The notes under the pieces were generated by a model. It was not told the DNA's origin. It saw only the letters and a list, made by a program, of their open reading frames with translations, and did not search any database. The translations under genes were made by a program, and so were the position numbers. A stretch of 64,000 bases of DNA from Morella rubra (taxonomy: Eukaryota; Streptophyta; Magnoliopsida; Fagales; Myricaceae): positions 12,215,180 through 12,279,179 of the forward strand of contig CM025852.1 of NCBI GenBank assembly GCA_003952965.2. The letters run 5' to 3'. Below are positions 24,281 to 35,571 of this stretch, one piece after another (positions within the stretch are counted from its first letter, which is position 1; every line of letters begins with the position of its first letter).

Positions 24281-24774
24281 TCAAGACCATGAATTATCAA
24301 ATGCAGCAGAAGTTATCGCCAGTGAGAATTCGTGGAAATTAATTCTTCCATCCCCGTCCGTATCTGCTCCTTGATCATCCCCGTCAACTCCTCCACCGTA
24401 AGGGCATGCCCCAACTTGGCCATAGAGTGCGCCAACTCGGCTGCCGTGATAAACCCATTTCCATCTCTATCAAACATGCTAAAGAGTTGCCTTAGCTGGT
24501 CTTCTGTATATGGAGACTTGGCAGGCAGAAAGCTCCGGCGCCACAAGCGCCACAAATTCCGAGAACTCAACCAAACCGTTGCTGTTCTTATCAGCCTTTT
24601 GGGTCAAGGTTTCGAGCTGTTCCGGGCTTGGCTTCAGACCAAGTGATCGCAGGAGCGATCCCAGCTCAAGCTGTGTGAGACTCCCATCATTGTTCCGATC
24701 GAAAGAACGAAACATTTCGCGCAGCTCGGCGATCTGATCTCGTCTTCAAAATCAACTGGTTGCTTGTTGCTCAT
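24281..24774 (-). pseudogene. Calmodulin-like calcium sensor (CML) with three frameshifts
   Basis: From ATG 24774 (MSNKQPVDFEDEI) to the TGA at 24283-24281 the minus strand holds all parts of a four-EF-hand, intronless plant CML of about 162 aa. The calcium loops DRNNDGSLTQLE, DKNSNGLVEFSE, DRDGNGFITAAE and a fourth DTDGDGRINFHE-type loop are all visible. The frame breaks three times: a tandem AGATC duplication near 24737-24746, an extra T in GAGCTTTCTGCC near 24530, and a missing G in AAGGAGCAGATAC near 24375. Coding sense between the breaks is otherwise well preserved, without extra stops. The active parent would bind calcium and relay it to targets in cytosol or nucleus. Either the gene died very recently or the assembly has indel errors. 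Confidence 0.85.
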
Positions 24775-25670
24775 GTCACGAGACAAATCAACCTTTACCT
24801 AAGATCCCAACTTCAATATCTCTCCAAAGTTTATTCCTTGTATCCTCTATCAATGATACCAACCACGAATCACCGTCCTAAAGTGTCATTGTAATAAAAG
24901 CTAAAGAATAGCCATCTTCTAGATCCAATATCATCGACAGAAAGAACAGATTTTAATTCTGGGTTCAGATAGTACCCGTTATGCTTCGATACTTCTTTCG
25001 ATGATTCTGAAGGTTAGGACCGTATTCAGATCAAACAAAGACACAGACAGATCCTTTACTTTAATCTCTTTCGGAATGGATTCGTGAGAACCACCGAAGA
25101 GGTAACTCTCAAGTTTGCCCTTTCTTATCTATGTTGGCGTCGGAAAGTGAAATCACTTCGTCTTTGTGCACCTGAAGAAAGGAAACTTTGAAAGATCCGA
25201 GATCTACTCGGATATCGTTATCCTTCCTCTTCTTTTGATGGGTTTTCCGATCACCAGCTAGCCCGAAATTATTGGATCCGGTATTTGAATTTCTACAGAA
25301 TGAAACGCGAACAAGGAACAGAGAGAGAGAGAGAGAAGCCCAAAAAACCAGAAAAGAAATGAACAAAGAGAGAGAAACCTGAAGGACCTGCTTTAAATTC
25401 CTTACGTCAAATAGTAAGTGTTGGATTAAAGGTCAACACGAGGTGATCGATGATTGGTTTGGAACCTTTAATCACGATTTAGATTTTCTATCTTTTTCTC
25501 GGGCATTCCTGAGAAAATTTCAAAAAAGAAAATGCTGGAGGCTAGGCGGGAATCCCGTGACTAAGGCTCACGTCTTCCATGCCACAGGACTTCGTCAACG
25601 GCCTTTTAAAGGCTGCTGCTGTGCATATGTGAAAGTATATTATATAATATTTATTGCACCGTCTCTGAAC
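24775..25670. other. Upstream region of the CML pseudogene; no separate gene supported
   Basis: Contains an 85-aa minus-strand ORF (25366-25109) with no motif and a GA repeat at about 25320-25340. It most likely represents the former promoter and 5' UTR of the CML gene. Confidence 0.3.
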
Positions 25671-25673
25671 TAA

Positions 25674-25854
25674 GGGGGTGTTTGCTTCCTCAATATTTTG
25701 GGCATTAAAATTTCCAACAAAACAAACCACTTCAAAATTTTTAACTTTTACACATACACATTTCACTGTTCACAAACTCCAATAAATCTCAATAAAGTAA
25801 AGATTCTTAAAATTTCGAAAATATTCTCTAAAATTTTGACAAACAAACACCCCC
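25674..25854. mobile_element. Tourist-like (PIF/Harbinger) MITE with TAA target duplication
   Basis: The ends GGGGGTGTTTG and CAAACACCCCC are perfect inverted repeats, flanked by TAA on both sides (25671-25673 and 25855-25857). The 181-bp AT-rich interior matches, in reverse orientation, the MITE at 12966-13138. No coding capacity. Confidence 0.85.
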
Positions 25855-26000
25855 TAAATGCTATTCTGCCATTTCTTCTGGTGAGGTATACTGTGTCATT
25901 CTCATTGTTAAATGGCATTGAGTGGCGAATTAGGCAAGACGTGCTTATGTTCTGGATCTTTCTGTTTTCTAAAGTTTTGATTTTTAAGACTTCTAAGCTA

Positions 26001-26205
26001 TATGTTTGGTTTGGTTTTAAAAAAAATTTAAAAATTTTTCATAATCATTTTTATATTAATTCCAATACCTTTGTATAAATTTTAATAACTTTTATAAATT
26101 CCAACAATTTTTAACAAAATTTTTTATCAATTCCAAGAGAATCTACACTACCTTAAAAAAAAAAAACAAACACAAAAAATATTTTTCAAAACCAAACCAA
26201 ACATA
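26001..26205. mobile_element. MITE with TATGTTTGGTTTGGTTTT ends
   Basis: TATGTTTGGTTTGGTTTT at the left is matched by AAAACCAAACCAAACATA at the right. The interior is AT-rich and noncoding. Target duplication is unclear, so the superfamily is left open, though size and ends suit Tourist-like elements. Confidence 0.7.
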
Positions 26206-26209
26206 GCCC

Positions 26210-28657
26210 TAACTTTTCTCGTATAAAACTCTGGATTTTCTTATATTATTCTGTTGAATAACATTAAAAAAATAAAAAGTTAAATTGCATTTGAAACAAT
26301 CTAAAGAAATTTTACAAACAAAAAAACTCAGTGTGTGGGAAGGCCTCTGTACCTCAGATTATTCAATGTTTTTGTTCAGTACTGGTCACAATTCAACTAT
26401 CAAAATTTCTTTAGAAAAAAATAATTAAGCTTCCGACAACTATACAATAATACAAGATAGAGCTTTTCTGACTTCGAAAAAAAAAAAAGATAGAGCTTTT
26501 CTGGGAACTGAACATCTCCGTAATAACACTTGATCATTTATGAAAGTAATTCAAAAATTGCTGAGAGAAAAAGGAAAAAAAAAAAAAAGAAAGAAAAGGA
26601 AATGAAGATGGAGGTCACCAACATATTAGGTAGAGGATATGTATCAAAATTCTAAATTTTTAGGTATTCGTAAATAGTTGGTGCAAAAATTGGACCCACT
26701 TCCCTCAACTAACACATTGAGGAGCATAAGGAGCAACTTCTCCATAGTTGAGATTTAGCCAACACGTCTGAATTTCATCCATCGGAACTCGTTCAAACTC
26801 ACCTTAACTGACTCAATCACCATCAATCTCTCTTCTTCTTGCTCCATACCCACTCTCCAACCACCATAGCCGCTGTTGACTTTGTCCGTCCCATGACTCC
26901 CATCTCCAATCCAATCTGAGCTCTGTTCTTCAATGAAATATGTGATCTGTGTACTTGTCCTTTTTTTTTGGTAGCGGCCAACTGAAAGAATTATCCCTTG
27001 AAGGAATTCAAAGGTCTAGGACTTTCCTCGACACTAATCACTGTTTATAGCCCAACTTCATTTACATATTTAATGAAAACAATTATTAATAGCAAAGATC
27101 ATACAAAAAGAGACAAATGTTTTTCAGGTTTTTCAAAAGGCAATACAATGGAAATACAGTGACTAAAGATGACTGCACTTGTATTTCAAAGATGTAGAAG
27201 CGGTGGAAGAAAGACCAAAGGGGATGTTGGGTTTGGTAAAATTTTAAGGGCTTTGTTTGGATTGGGATTGAACTCAGGTTTTAAGAATTAAAATCCAATT
27301 TAAGTCTCCTGCGTTTAGATATGTTTTGGATCCTAAGCTAGTTTCTACAAACATCACACATGTCAACGTCCCACGCTTTACGTGCTTCGAAGTCAAAGAA
27401 TTAAAAAGAAATAATAATAATGATAGCTAAAATAAATCCAACTTAAGGATTTTTCAATATTTTTGGGACTTAAAAAATATTGTCTCACTTGAGTTTATTA
27501 AGTTAAGGCGTTAAGCCCTTTAAATAAATTAGGTGTACACGGCAAAAAATATTAATCTGGATATGAAAAGCTAATCTCAAATGAGATTTTATAGGACTTT
27601 TCATTAGAGAGATTGAATCAATTGATGGAGCAGAGCCAGAAAGAACCAACAAGAGGAGTAGAGACCAACCCTACGACACGTGGTTGTCGAAAACCACCAC
27701 TGGAGCACATATCTTGAAGGATGAGGTGTGGTGCATGAGATCCGTGTGCATGCATGGGACCTCATGTGCCGTCGGTTCGACTCCAAGCAGAGATAGTAGT
27801 AGGCGCCTGTTGATGTTGAAGCCGTCCATGCCGGTCGTGGCTGTCGGAGACCTACAAAGAAGTCGGGATCAATGCTTGAACTTCACCGGAGAAAAACCCA
27901 ACAAAGAGTCAAGAAGGGCTTGTTGAAGAGCTCCACCACTAGAAAACATATTAGAGAGGAAGAGGGAGGCGAGAGGAGCAAGAGCTTCTCCCATAATTTA
28001 AAAAAGGAAGTTGGAAAGGAAGAGAATTCTAGAGAGAAGGGAGCTTCTCTCTCTAGAAAAAGGGGGCAATTTGAGTATATGTTTACATTGAAGATATTTC
28101 CTTAAGCTCAAATTAATCCAAAAGTTAGAAGGCTCCAACGGTAAAAAAATCCGTGTGACTAGTACTATGAAATAGTCACTAAATGTGTCGCCACTACATG
28201 CTGAAAAGATTAAATCCAGAAAAAGTCAAAGTCAAATTTACGAAAAAAAATGTGGACTATAGATCCCATATGAGTCTTTGATTGAAGAATTTTTTTTAAT
28301 TTGTGCATATGATTATTTTATATTGTCACACCATTAGGTTTTGATGGGCGAGATTTTATTTTTGTGGAGCCTAATTATTTAATCCATAGCACATATTAAA
28401 TTGTGTATATAAATACGTAAATCATAAACGGTCAAACATCACAAATATTTTTATGAAAATATTTTTAATAAGAATAACTAAACATGAAAAAATGAATTTT
28501 TTTTACTAAAAAATACTTCAATGAATAAAATTTTAAGTAAAATAATAATTTTACATGAAAGTAGAAACGAAACCTAAAACACGTGGAACAAAATTATTAT
28601 AAGTTTAAATTACTTAAGGATTGTTGTTGCAATAAAACCTAATGTAAATTCTCACTT
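26210..28657. other. Intergenic, no supported gene
   Basis: AT-rich with scattered poly-A runs. A plus-strand ORF region at 27684-28105 has no recognisable motif. Segment 27240-27500 begins GGGCTTTGTTTGGATTGGG in the style of a MITE, but a clear matching right end was not found. Confidence 0.3.
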
Positions 28658-28666
28658 GGAACATTA

Positions 28667-29158
28667 AGCGATAAAGTCATAATTAACCCCATATGTTTGG
28701 GCAAAAATCAAATAGTTATCCTTAATTTTCAATCCCACATTTGAGACTATAACTTTCAAAACCTATTAATCTTCGCCCCCCAGTCGAATCTAAATGTTAA
28801 ATCAAACGGAAAAATCATGCAAAATGACCAAAAATGCCCCTCCAAGTAAAATTTTTAAAATCAAATAAAAATAAGAAATATATTATTGATATAGAGTTTC
28901 AATAGTTTATTTAAAAAATATCATTTTTTAAAAAAATATATCATTTTTTTTTTTTTTAATGAAATTTATTTTAATATTTTTTATAATTTTATTTAGAGGG
29001 GCATTTTGGTCATTTTTCACGTTTTTCCGTCTGATTTAGACGGTGGCCAAATATTGATAGATTTTGAAAGATTACGGGTCTCAAATTGTGGGACTGAAAG
29101 TTAGGGTAACTGTTAAATTTTTTGTCCAAACATAGAAGGCTAACTATGACTTTACCCC
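28667..29158. mobile_element. Fold-back element with inverted arms of about 190 bp (MULE-MITE type)
   Basis: The left arm, from AAAGTCATAATTA through GACCAAAAATGCCCC near 28850, pairs with the right arm, which on the minus strand reads AAAGTCATAGTTA through GACCAAAATGCCCC. GAACATTA lies on both sides (28659-28666 and 29159-29166), an 8-bp match within a possible 9-bp duplication. Long arms and the duplication length point to a Mutator-like nonautonomous element. The interior is AT-rich and noncoding. Confidence 0.82.
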
Positions 29159-29539
29159 GAACATTATTTAGCCTACACCCTTTTTTGATGTCTATATATT
29201 TGGCTTAATCTAATGCTCAATCATACTAATATTTTCTTTCCATTATTTTTTTAATATCCATCCCTGTTCGGATTCTTTGTGAATTTCCCAACATATTGTT
29301 ATAATTTTTATATATTAATGAAACTTAAACATTATTTTGAATATATATGATTCGACTTACTTATAAACTTAGACATTAACATAATTCCACTTTACACAAA
29401 TATACAAGCATCATTATTGTATTTATATAACTTATTAATGCACCATAGTAGTTTACATATGGTTCTAGGCCGGAGTAGCTAGTCAAAATCCTTAGAGTTC
29501 CACGCCTTCTCAATAGTGGTATAGTACTTATATTACTAT

Positions 29540-29736
29540 GGGTCTGTTTGCAAATAAAAATTTTTACACTTCCTAAAATTTTAACATAATAAAAATTACA
29601 ATATAATCTCTCTCTCCCATCAAATTATTACTTTTCACTATAATAAAATATTAAAAATCATCTCTCTCTTCACTTTTTCACCAAATCCAATACTCTAAAA
29701 TTTTAACCTCTCCAAATTTTACAAATAAACAGACCC
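29540..29736. mobile_element. MITE with GGGTCTGTTTG ends
   Basis: GGGTCTGTTTGCAAAT on the left pairs with ATAAACAGACCC on the right. The 197-bp interior carries CTCTCTC and AT-rich stretches common in plant MITEs. No convincing target duplication was seen. Confidence 0.7.
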
Positions 29737-30337
29737 GTGTAGTGCATGTACCTAATTAGAAATCACGCATCCTTCCTCTCCTCGAGAATAGGGTGGGGGT
29801 CCCATTCTTAATTCAGGTGAGGTACTAATCTTATAATTTAATATAGACTTTGACCATCATAATATTTATTCAAAATCAAAGAATACTTTTTTTCATAAAC
29901 ATGATGGACATGATATGCAAAAGATTGTCACATAATTCAATGTATTATCAAGTGAAATAAATAGCACTATTACACTACCCAGTACCCATCCCAGTTTTTA
30001 TCAATATTTGTCTGCCCTTACCTTTTTCATTAATTTGCGGGACCTGATGATTGTGTAGACCCAGTATATTAATCATTTCAATTTGTAACAACAATCTAAT
30101 CATATTATACCATTGCCAAAAACTATAAAACTATTAAATAAACATACTATATATCTATACAGAATTCTCTGTTTATTATATTTATTAAAAGTCAAATCAC
30201 AAGAGTTTGCAACATCCATTGAACAAATAATTTCACTGATCTAGTAAAATAAAATTCGTCACATGAGACGCATGTATTTGTTATATTTAAAATTTAAATA
30301 TGCAGCAACATGAGAAATAATTATTAAGGATAATAAA

Positions 30338-30712
30338 GGGAAAAATACATTTTTCACTCCACGAACTACCATAGGTTTTACACTTGCACCCCAACTATCA
30401 AAGTTTGACACATTGCACCCCTTTAACTAACCAATTTTAACACTTTGCACCCTTTTATCAAATTTTTAGACTAAAAAATAACGATAATGCCCTTGACCTA
30501 TACATTATATTGTCTATATTTAGGGTTGTAAAGTCTTTAGATATTTAGTTTTGCAAGGGTGTAATGTTGTCTAATATAGTGGGTGTAGTTTAGCGGTCAA
30601 AGTATCTAACATTGAGGTAGTTTGAGGCTGTGAAATGTCTTAAAGATGTAGTTTGAAGGTGCAATGTGTCACTACTCCGGTAGTTTGTAGGTTGAAAAGT
30701 GCATATTTCCCC
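30338..30712. mobile_element. Fold-back element with imperfect long inverted arms
   Basis: The left arm (GGGAAAAATACATTTTTCAC, CACGAACTACC, GACACATTGCACC) pairs with the right arm read on the minus strand (GGGGAAATATGCACTTTTCA, CAAACTACC, GACACATTGCACC). The target duplication is ambiguous in AT-rich flanks. No coding sequence. Confidence 0.65.
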
Positions 30713-31119
30713 ATAAAAAATTTTTTGTACTTTGAAACGACATGAAAGTCTTGAAGTTTGCACTATCAACAATTGATTTCAAGATATTTTGGACCTTTTA
30801 TTAAAAAAATTTATACATTTTAAAAGAGATTAAATTTTTTACCTCTAAAATTAAGATTTTACCTTCATAAAATGTCGCTTTATAATAAATTATTGGGTTA
30901 AAATTTTCATTTCACCCACCAAAATCATTTTCTCATAAAATTGACGAAAAAGTTAAATGTAGGGTAAAATGTCTGACAGTAGACCATGGGGTAAAAAAAA
31001 AAGGGTCAATTTTTTACGATTTTTGCATATTTACATCCGATTGATTTTGCATTTATCCGTATTTTAAAACGCTAGAATAGAATCTGTATCAGTGCTTGTA
31101 GTTATAAAGAAAAAAAAAA

Positions 31120-31540
31120 TCGTGTTATTAGTGGTGCTTTATAAAAAGTGCCACCCGATCCCCTTGGCATCACTTTTTTCAACTGCTGCTGCGAAGGGTA
31201 TATCTTTTATTACCATTATTTAAAAAGTGCCGCAATAAGTTTATACTTTTGCGGTGTTTTCGGAAAATCGCCGGCAAAAAAGTAACGAGTTAACATGCAA
31301 TAACTTATAAATTTAGCAGCGTTCGTTTGTTGCTACAAGTTTTGCATTTTAGAGAGGTATTTTTTAACAAGCGCCGCAAAAACTTATGATTTAGCAACGT
31401 TGTTTTAATAAATGTCACTGCAACCTTATTATTTTAGCAACGTTTCTTTAAAAACGTTGGGGAAAACGCTCTGTATGTATATGCCACTTTTTGCAGTGTT
31501 TTTTGGGAAAACGCTAATAACAGTACTGGTTGGAAAAAAA
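31120..31540. repeat. Clustered GCGGCGTTT/AAACGCCGC-like subterminal repeats
   Basis: Variants of GTGCCGC, GCGGTGTTTT, AGCAACGTT, GCGCCGCAAAA and AAAACGCT recur about every 40-60 bp. Such arrays are typical of CACTA subterminal regions. No CACTA terminus was found next to it, so this is probably a fragment of such an element. Confidence 0.4.
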
Positions 31541-32205
31541 TTAATTAATTTTACTTGTAGGTATTATTTTTGGGTAACTATACTTCTAAGTGTTTTTTTT
31601 GAGACTATTAGCATAATTTTTTTGACCATAGCTAGAGGTAGTTTTTGTTAAGTGAATGTGATAAAAATAATAATTGAAGTGCAAAATATCAACCTTCTTT
31701 ATAATTGGAGAGTGTAAAGTATGTATATTCCGCTTGCCATTTTATCTTCTATATCTGAACTGTGATTTTATTTTCCTCTATTATCAATATAATGATGATG
31801 TTTTCTTCGTTATCTTGTTTTATCGCTTATATAGACGGTTCTATCTACTTTCTACTTTATATTTAGAAAATTTGACATTCTAGTCTCTAGATTTATGTCC
31901 CTTTTACATTTGAGTCCTTGGATTTCAAACTTCAAATTTGGCACCTTGTATTTTTCAACTTTTGACAAAAAAAGTCATTCCGTCTGACTTCCGTGCATCC
32001 TCTTAATTGCATCTCCACGTCATCAGCTCCACGTATGGCATCCTCAATTCTCTAGCCCAAAATGACACCATTTAGGTTAAAAATGGATGCACAAGTGGCG
32101 ACGGTATGACTCGATAGCTTGGTTCTTTCTCAAGCTTCGAACATGCATGACACCAAGTTCCCTAGGGAATTTTGCCAAGTTTAGCTTACTCTACAGCCTT
32201 TTCAC

Positions 32206-32559
32206 GTGGATCCAGCGAAGAAGACTGCGGCCAAGAAGCACTCCAAGTTCCGCAGGTTCCTAGACACTTTCTGCGATCCCGATTACTGCTTTAGAAGTAT
32301 TAGGGATTGCAGGAGTTACAATCTAAGCACAATGTCAGTTTCCTTCAGCAAGTTGTATCCAGTTCTGATCCTCCAACTAAGGTTCAATTTTTACACCTCT
32401 TGGTTGAGCTTGGCCATAAATCTGAGACAGCTCGAAACATAATTCGATCAGATGAGGTTGCAATTGGGCAACTCTTCTCTTTGCTTCACACTGACTAGCC
32501 AACGGTAAAGCGGTGGACAATGAGGCTCATATATTGCATTTATGAAGGTCATCCTTATG
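32206..32559 (+). pseudogene. Captured fragment of a U-box/ARM-repeat E3 ligase-like gene, first part
   Basis: In one frame the plus strand reads LQELQSKHNVSFLQQVV, FLHLLVELGHKSETARNII, DEVAIGQLFSLLHTD and, after a stop, PTVKRWTMRLIYCI and EGHPYG. This is the style of the ARM-repeat region of plant PUB43/44-like proteins. Upstream (32206-32310) a different frame encodes a basic segment, AAKKHSKFRRFLDTFCDPDY. The reading is broken at 32559 by the inner element and resumes at 34618. Family naming is from memory and should be checked by search. Confidence 0.55.
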
Positions 32560-34626
32560 GGAATGGATTCAGTCCAGACGGCACGAATCAGACTTGTTCA
32601 AACCAACATTCTGGATTTGTCCCCACAAATCTGGCGCCCTCAATTGCTCCACGTCATTTAATTTAGAGGAGCCGGCTCGCACTTGTCTCGGCTTGTCTCC
32701 AGCGAGTCTGGTGCGACCGACACTCTCTTTTTTCGTCTTCCTAGTCACATAAATTCTCCTTTGCTTTTCTTTCTCCCAAAATCTCTCCCTTTTTCTCAAT
32801 TTTAGAATGTGTTGTGGTTTTATGAATGAGAAATTTAATTGATTCTGGTATTGGATGCCGGGGACCGACTTGCCAAGAACAAATCTGCGCTTGCATCATG
32901 CCAAAGACGGATGAAGATGAGATGCTGAGGCACACAAAGGCAGTGGAGGTGACGAGAGTAATGAATTAAAGAGGGGATTTTCTCTATAAATCCCACAGAA
33001 GTCTGAAGGAGATTTGATTTATGTTTCCATTTGACATTTTGGTGTATATTTCTGTTGGTGAAGAAAAGAAAAATTTTCAGTTTACAAGTCGTGTTGCTCC
33101 AAGGATGGTTTTGTTTTTATTGAGACTTCCTGCAGACTCTCTTCTGTAATCACCTGTGAATCTATTGTATTTAGGTCATTCGATTGTATTTAGTTACTCA
33201 TAGATTTTTTAGAATATTATTGCACATGTAATGTTTGTTAGAATGCTCGACAGAAATGAGCACGTTTGTTAGACATTCTTCTATAACGAGCGACATTCTG
33301 TAATATTCATTGCAATGAGATATACATGTATCAAGTTAAAAACAACATAATATGATTACTATAGTAGATTTTAGCTTCAAAGAGATGGTAGCATATGGCC
33401 TCAATTCAAGTTCAAGAGTTTGAACAATGAAGTGAATAGCTTGAGTTTAGAATTCAGTCTTGTTTTCATCATCGTCAAGAGAAACAAGTGTTTCACTCTC
33501 CTCTTGTTTGTTGGTTGAATCCCATCTTTCTAAGTTTTTTTCTTTCTGCGCATCTTTCTCAGTTAATGCCCATTGTTGGTCTTTAATTCCACTAATAATT
33601 AGCTCATATGGTTATAAGTTTTGTTTCAAGTGGAAACAAGTGGAGTCAATGCGAGCTTTTGTTTCAAGTGGCAAATGCAATGTAATTATGGTCTCTCTCG
33701 TAATAAAATTTTGATAAAGTAGGGTGCTATCCAAAAGTTCCAATCTTTGCTCAAATATATGGGTTTAAGACTACACATTCCCACACCTCTATATTGCTTG
33801 AATGCATGACCAACAAGTGTGCAAGAATAACTAACATAATGCTTAGAAAAAAAACTGACATAGTGACTCAGCCGATGAATATCGAGCATTCGGCCGAGCA
33901 CCTGATGTGCGTTACTTTGACTGAGGCCATTCTGTTATGGAATGTGCCTCTCAGTACAAGAATAACAACAAACAATCATTTACATAACAAATACTCTTTG
34001 AATCCTAAGCTAAGTAATTATAGCGCTTTTGAGTACAGATATTTTTTTAATTGGAGAAATTGAGGTGGCTGCTTGTGCTCTGTCCTGAGGTTCAGCTACT
34101 TGATGACACTCTCGTCTCTGAGAAAGTAAAAGGGTACAAGAAAAAAAGAAGCAACGGTTGGTTGGTTAGATCAGGAAAAAAAAACTGTTAAGAAAGAAAA
34201 GGCAACCGTTTGCAACATCAAGCATGTGGAGTAGCAGAAGAGTATCTCTGTGCAATCTAAGAACATAAGACTTTTATTACTCAAAATAATGCGATATGGG
34301 AACTTGCCCTCTAGTGAGAGAGCAGCACTTGAGATTGGGTTTAAAAGTGAGACTAAACGGCGTCTTAGTCGTACCCGTGGTCCGGTCAAATGACTGGTTT
34401 CACTTTAATTTTACTAGTTTGACCATACGACGAAGAAGAATAAAAAAAAGGAGCCAATCGTGCCAAGTTAGCCCGAGATAACTCAAGTTGAGCTTGCGCT
34501 AGCTCCCCTCATTTAAATGATGCAGCGCTCTTAGAGGCACCGGATCTATGGGAATGGTTTCGGTCAGTTGGTCTGGACATGTCTGGATCCGTACCGTCTG
34601 GACCGAATCCGTTCCCCATCCGGATG
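32551..34626. mobile_element. Inner Mutator-like element nested in the captured gene
   Basis: The element spans 32560-34617 (2058 bp). Its left end reads GGAATGGATTCAGTCCAGAC and its right end, on the minus strand, GGGGAACGGATTCGGTCCAG; similarity continues for about 40 bp. Flanks are ATCCTTATG (32551-32559) and ATCCGGATG (34618-34626), a 9-bp duplication with two mismatches. Removing it brings two halves of one ligase-like reading together at HPYG / GVPL. A minus-strand coding-like stretch near 33460-33620 (KDQQWALTEKDAQKEKNLER) may be a further captured piece; I do not recognise it. Confidence 0.75.
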
Positions 34627-35010
34627 GGGTTCCCCTATGACTATCTCCTACAAAAGAAACAGCAGTTACCACCATCCTCACCTCTTCTTCAGATATTGAA
34701 GAAAGGTCTACCGTTACTGGAATCATCAGCCAGCTACCACATGACAGATACTACTATTGATGAGATATTCTGCAAATCAAACACATTAAAAGCCATTCAC
34801 GGGGTGATTTGTAGTGTCGATGGGGAAAATATTGGTGACACGGCAGCTGCTGGCCCTGGTACATATTTACTAGAAAATGCTTTAGCAGCACTTTTTAAGA
34901 TATACATAACCTACCAAGCTTTAACTTCAGAGGCAAGTGGGGAAACTTGCACTGTACCCATCACTAGTCCGTGTTCTCTCCAGAGACAGCTCACTAGCCA
35001 AGCATATGGA
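34618..35010 (+). pseudogene. Captured U-box/ARM E3 ligase-like fragment, second part
   Basis: The reading resumes after the inner element with SPTKETAVTTILTSSSDIEE, RSTVTGIISQLPHD, then in a shifted frame TLKAIHGVICSVDGEN, LLENALAALFKI and finally GKLALYPSLVRVLSRDSSLA. The order matches the ARM region that follows the first fragment in this family. Several stops and frameshifts make it noncoding now. After 35010 the sequence changes character and contains a repeated CATATGGACCATCCCA. Confidence 0.6.
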
Positions 35011-35179
35011 CCATCCCAAAGTCTCCAGGTTCCGAAACTTCCCTATGAAGCTTGGAATGACTTCACATATGGACCATCCCACCTTTTCACCCTATGATCT
35101 GGTCATGAACCCCTTTCACTTTCACTTTCTTCAACCCATATAAAGGATTTAATCACGTTTCTTTTCTAAACATAGCTCA

Positions 35180-35510
35180 TAACGTTTTCAGGAAGCTTGG
35201 ACTTGTGCAGTTGCTAAGCTCTGGAGCTGCCGTTATCGTGTATTTAACAAAGAAGCTTTTCAAGGCTTCATCATAGCAGTGAAACCTCGTCTCATGAAGT
35301 CTTGCCACTGTTGCCGACGAGGGTGAGCAACTAGGAGGAGAATGTGAGGGGTGCATAGAGCCCGCTTATCTCAATGCCGCCTATGCCTCCACTGCCTTTC
35401 AAGATGCCAGAGCTAAGGTTCATGGGACGGAGGAGTTTACCACAACATTTCTCGCTCTTGGTCTTGGGAGTTGGTGGATGTCTCTGCTTCACCACGTAAT
35501 GAATTTTCGG
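35180..35510 (+). pseudogene. Further exon-like fragment of unknown origin inside the outer element
   Basis: TTTTCAGG at about 35186-35193 looks like a splice acceptor, followed by coding-like sequence in two frames (KLGLVQLLSSGAAVIVYLTK, then VADEGEQLGGECEGC and PAYLNAAYASTAFQDARAK). I do not recognise the source gene. Position between two recognised gene pieces suggests it is also captured host sequence. Confidence 0.35.
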
Positions 35511-35571
35511 AAACAGTCAATGGGACGAAAGAGTTTACACAGCAACTTTCTTCTTTTCCTATTATAACACG

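Noticed and set aside
25109-25366. 85-aa minus-strand ORF upstream of the CML pseudogene
   Set aside because: No motif, low-complexity start driven by a GA repeat, and likely promoter/UTR.
27240-27500. Possible MITE starting GGGCTTTGTTTGG
   Set aside because: The candidate right end (TTAAGCCCTTT) pairs over too few bases and no target duplication is seen.
32569-32935. Minus-strand ORFs at the left of the inner MULE
   Set aside because: Basic, low-complexity readings overlapping the terminal inverted repeat; no family motif.
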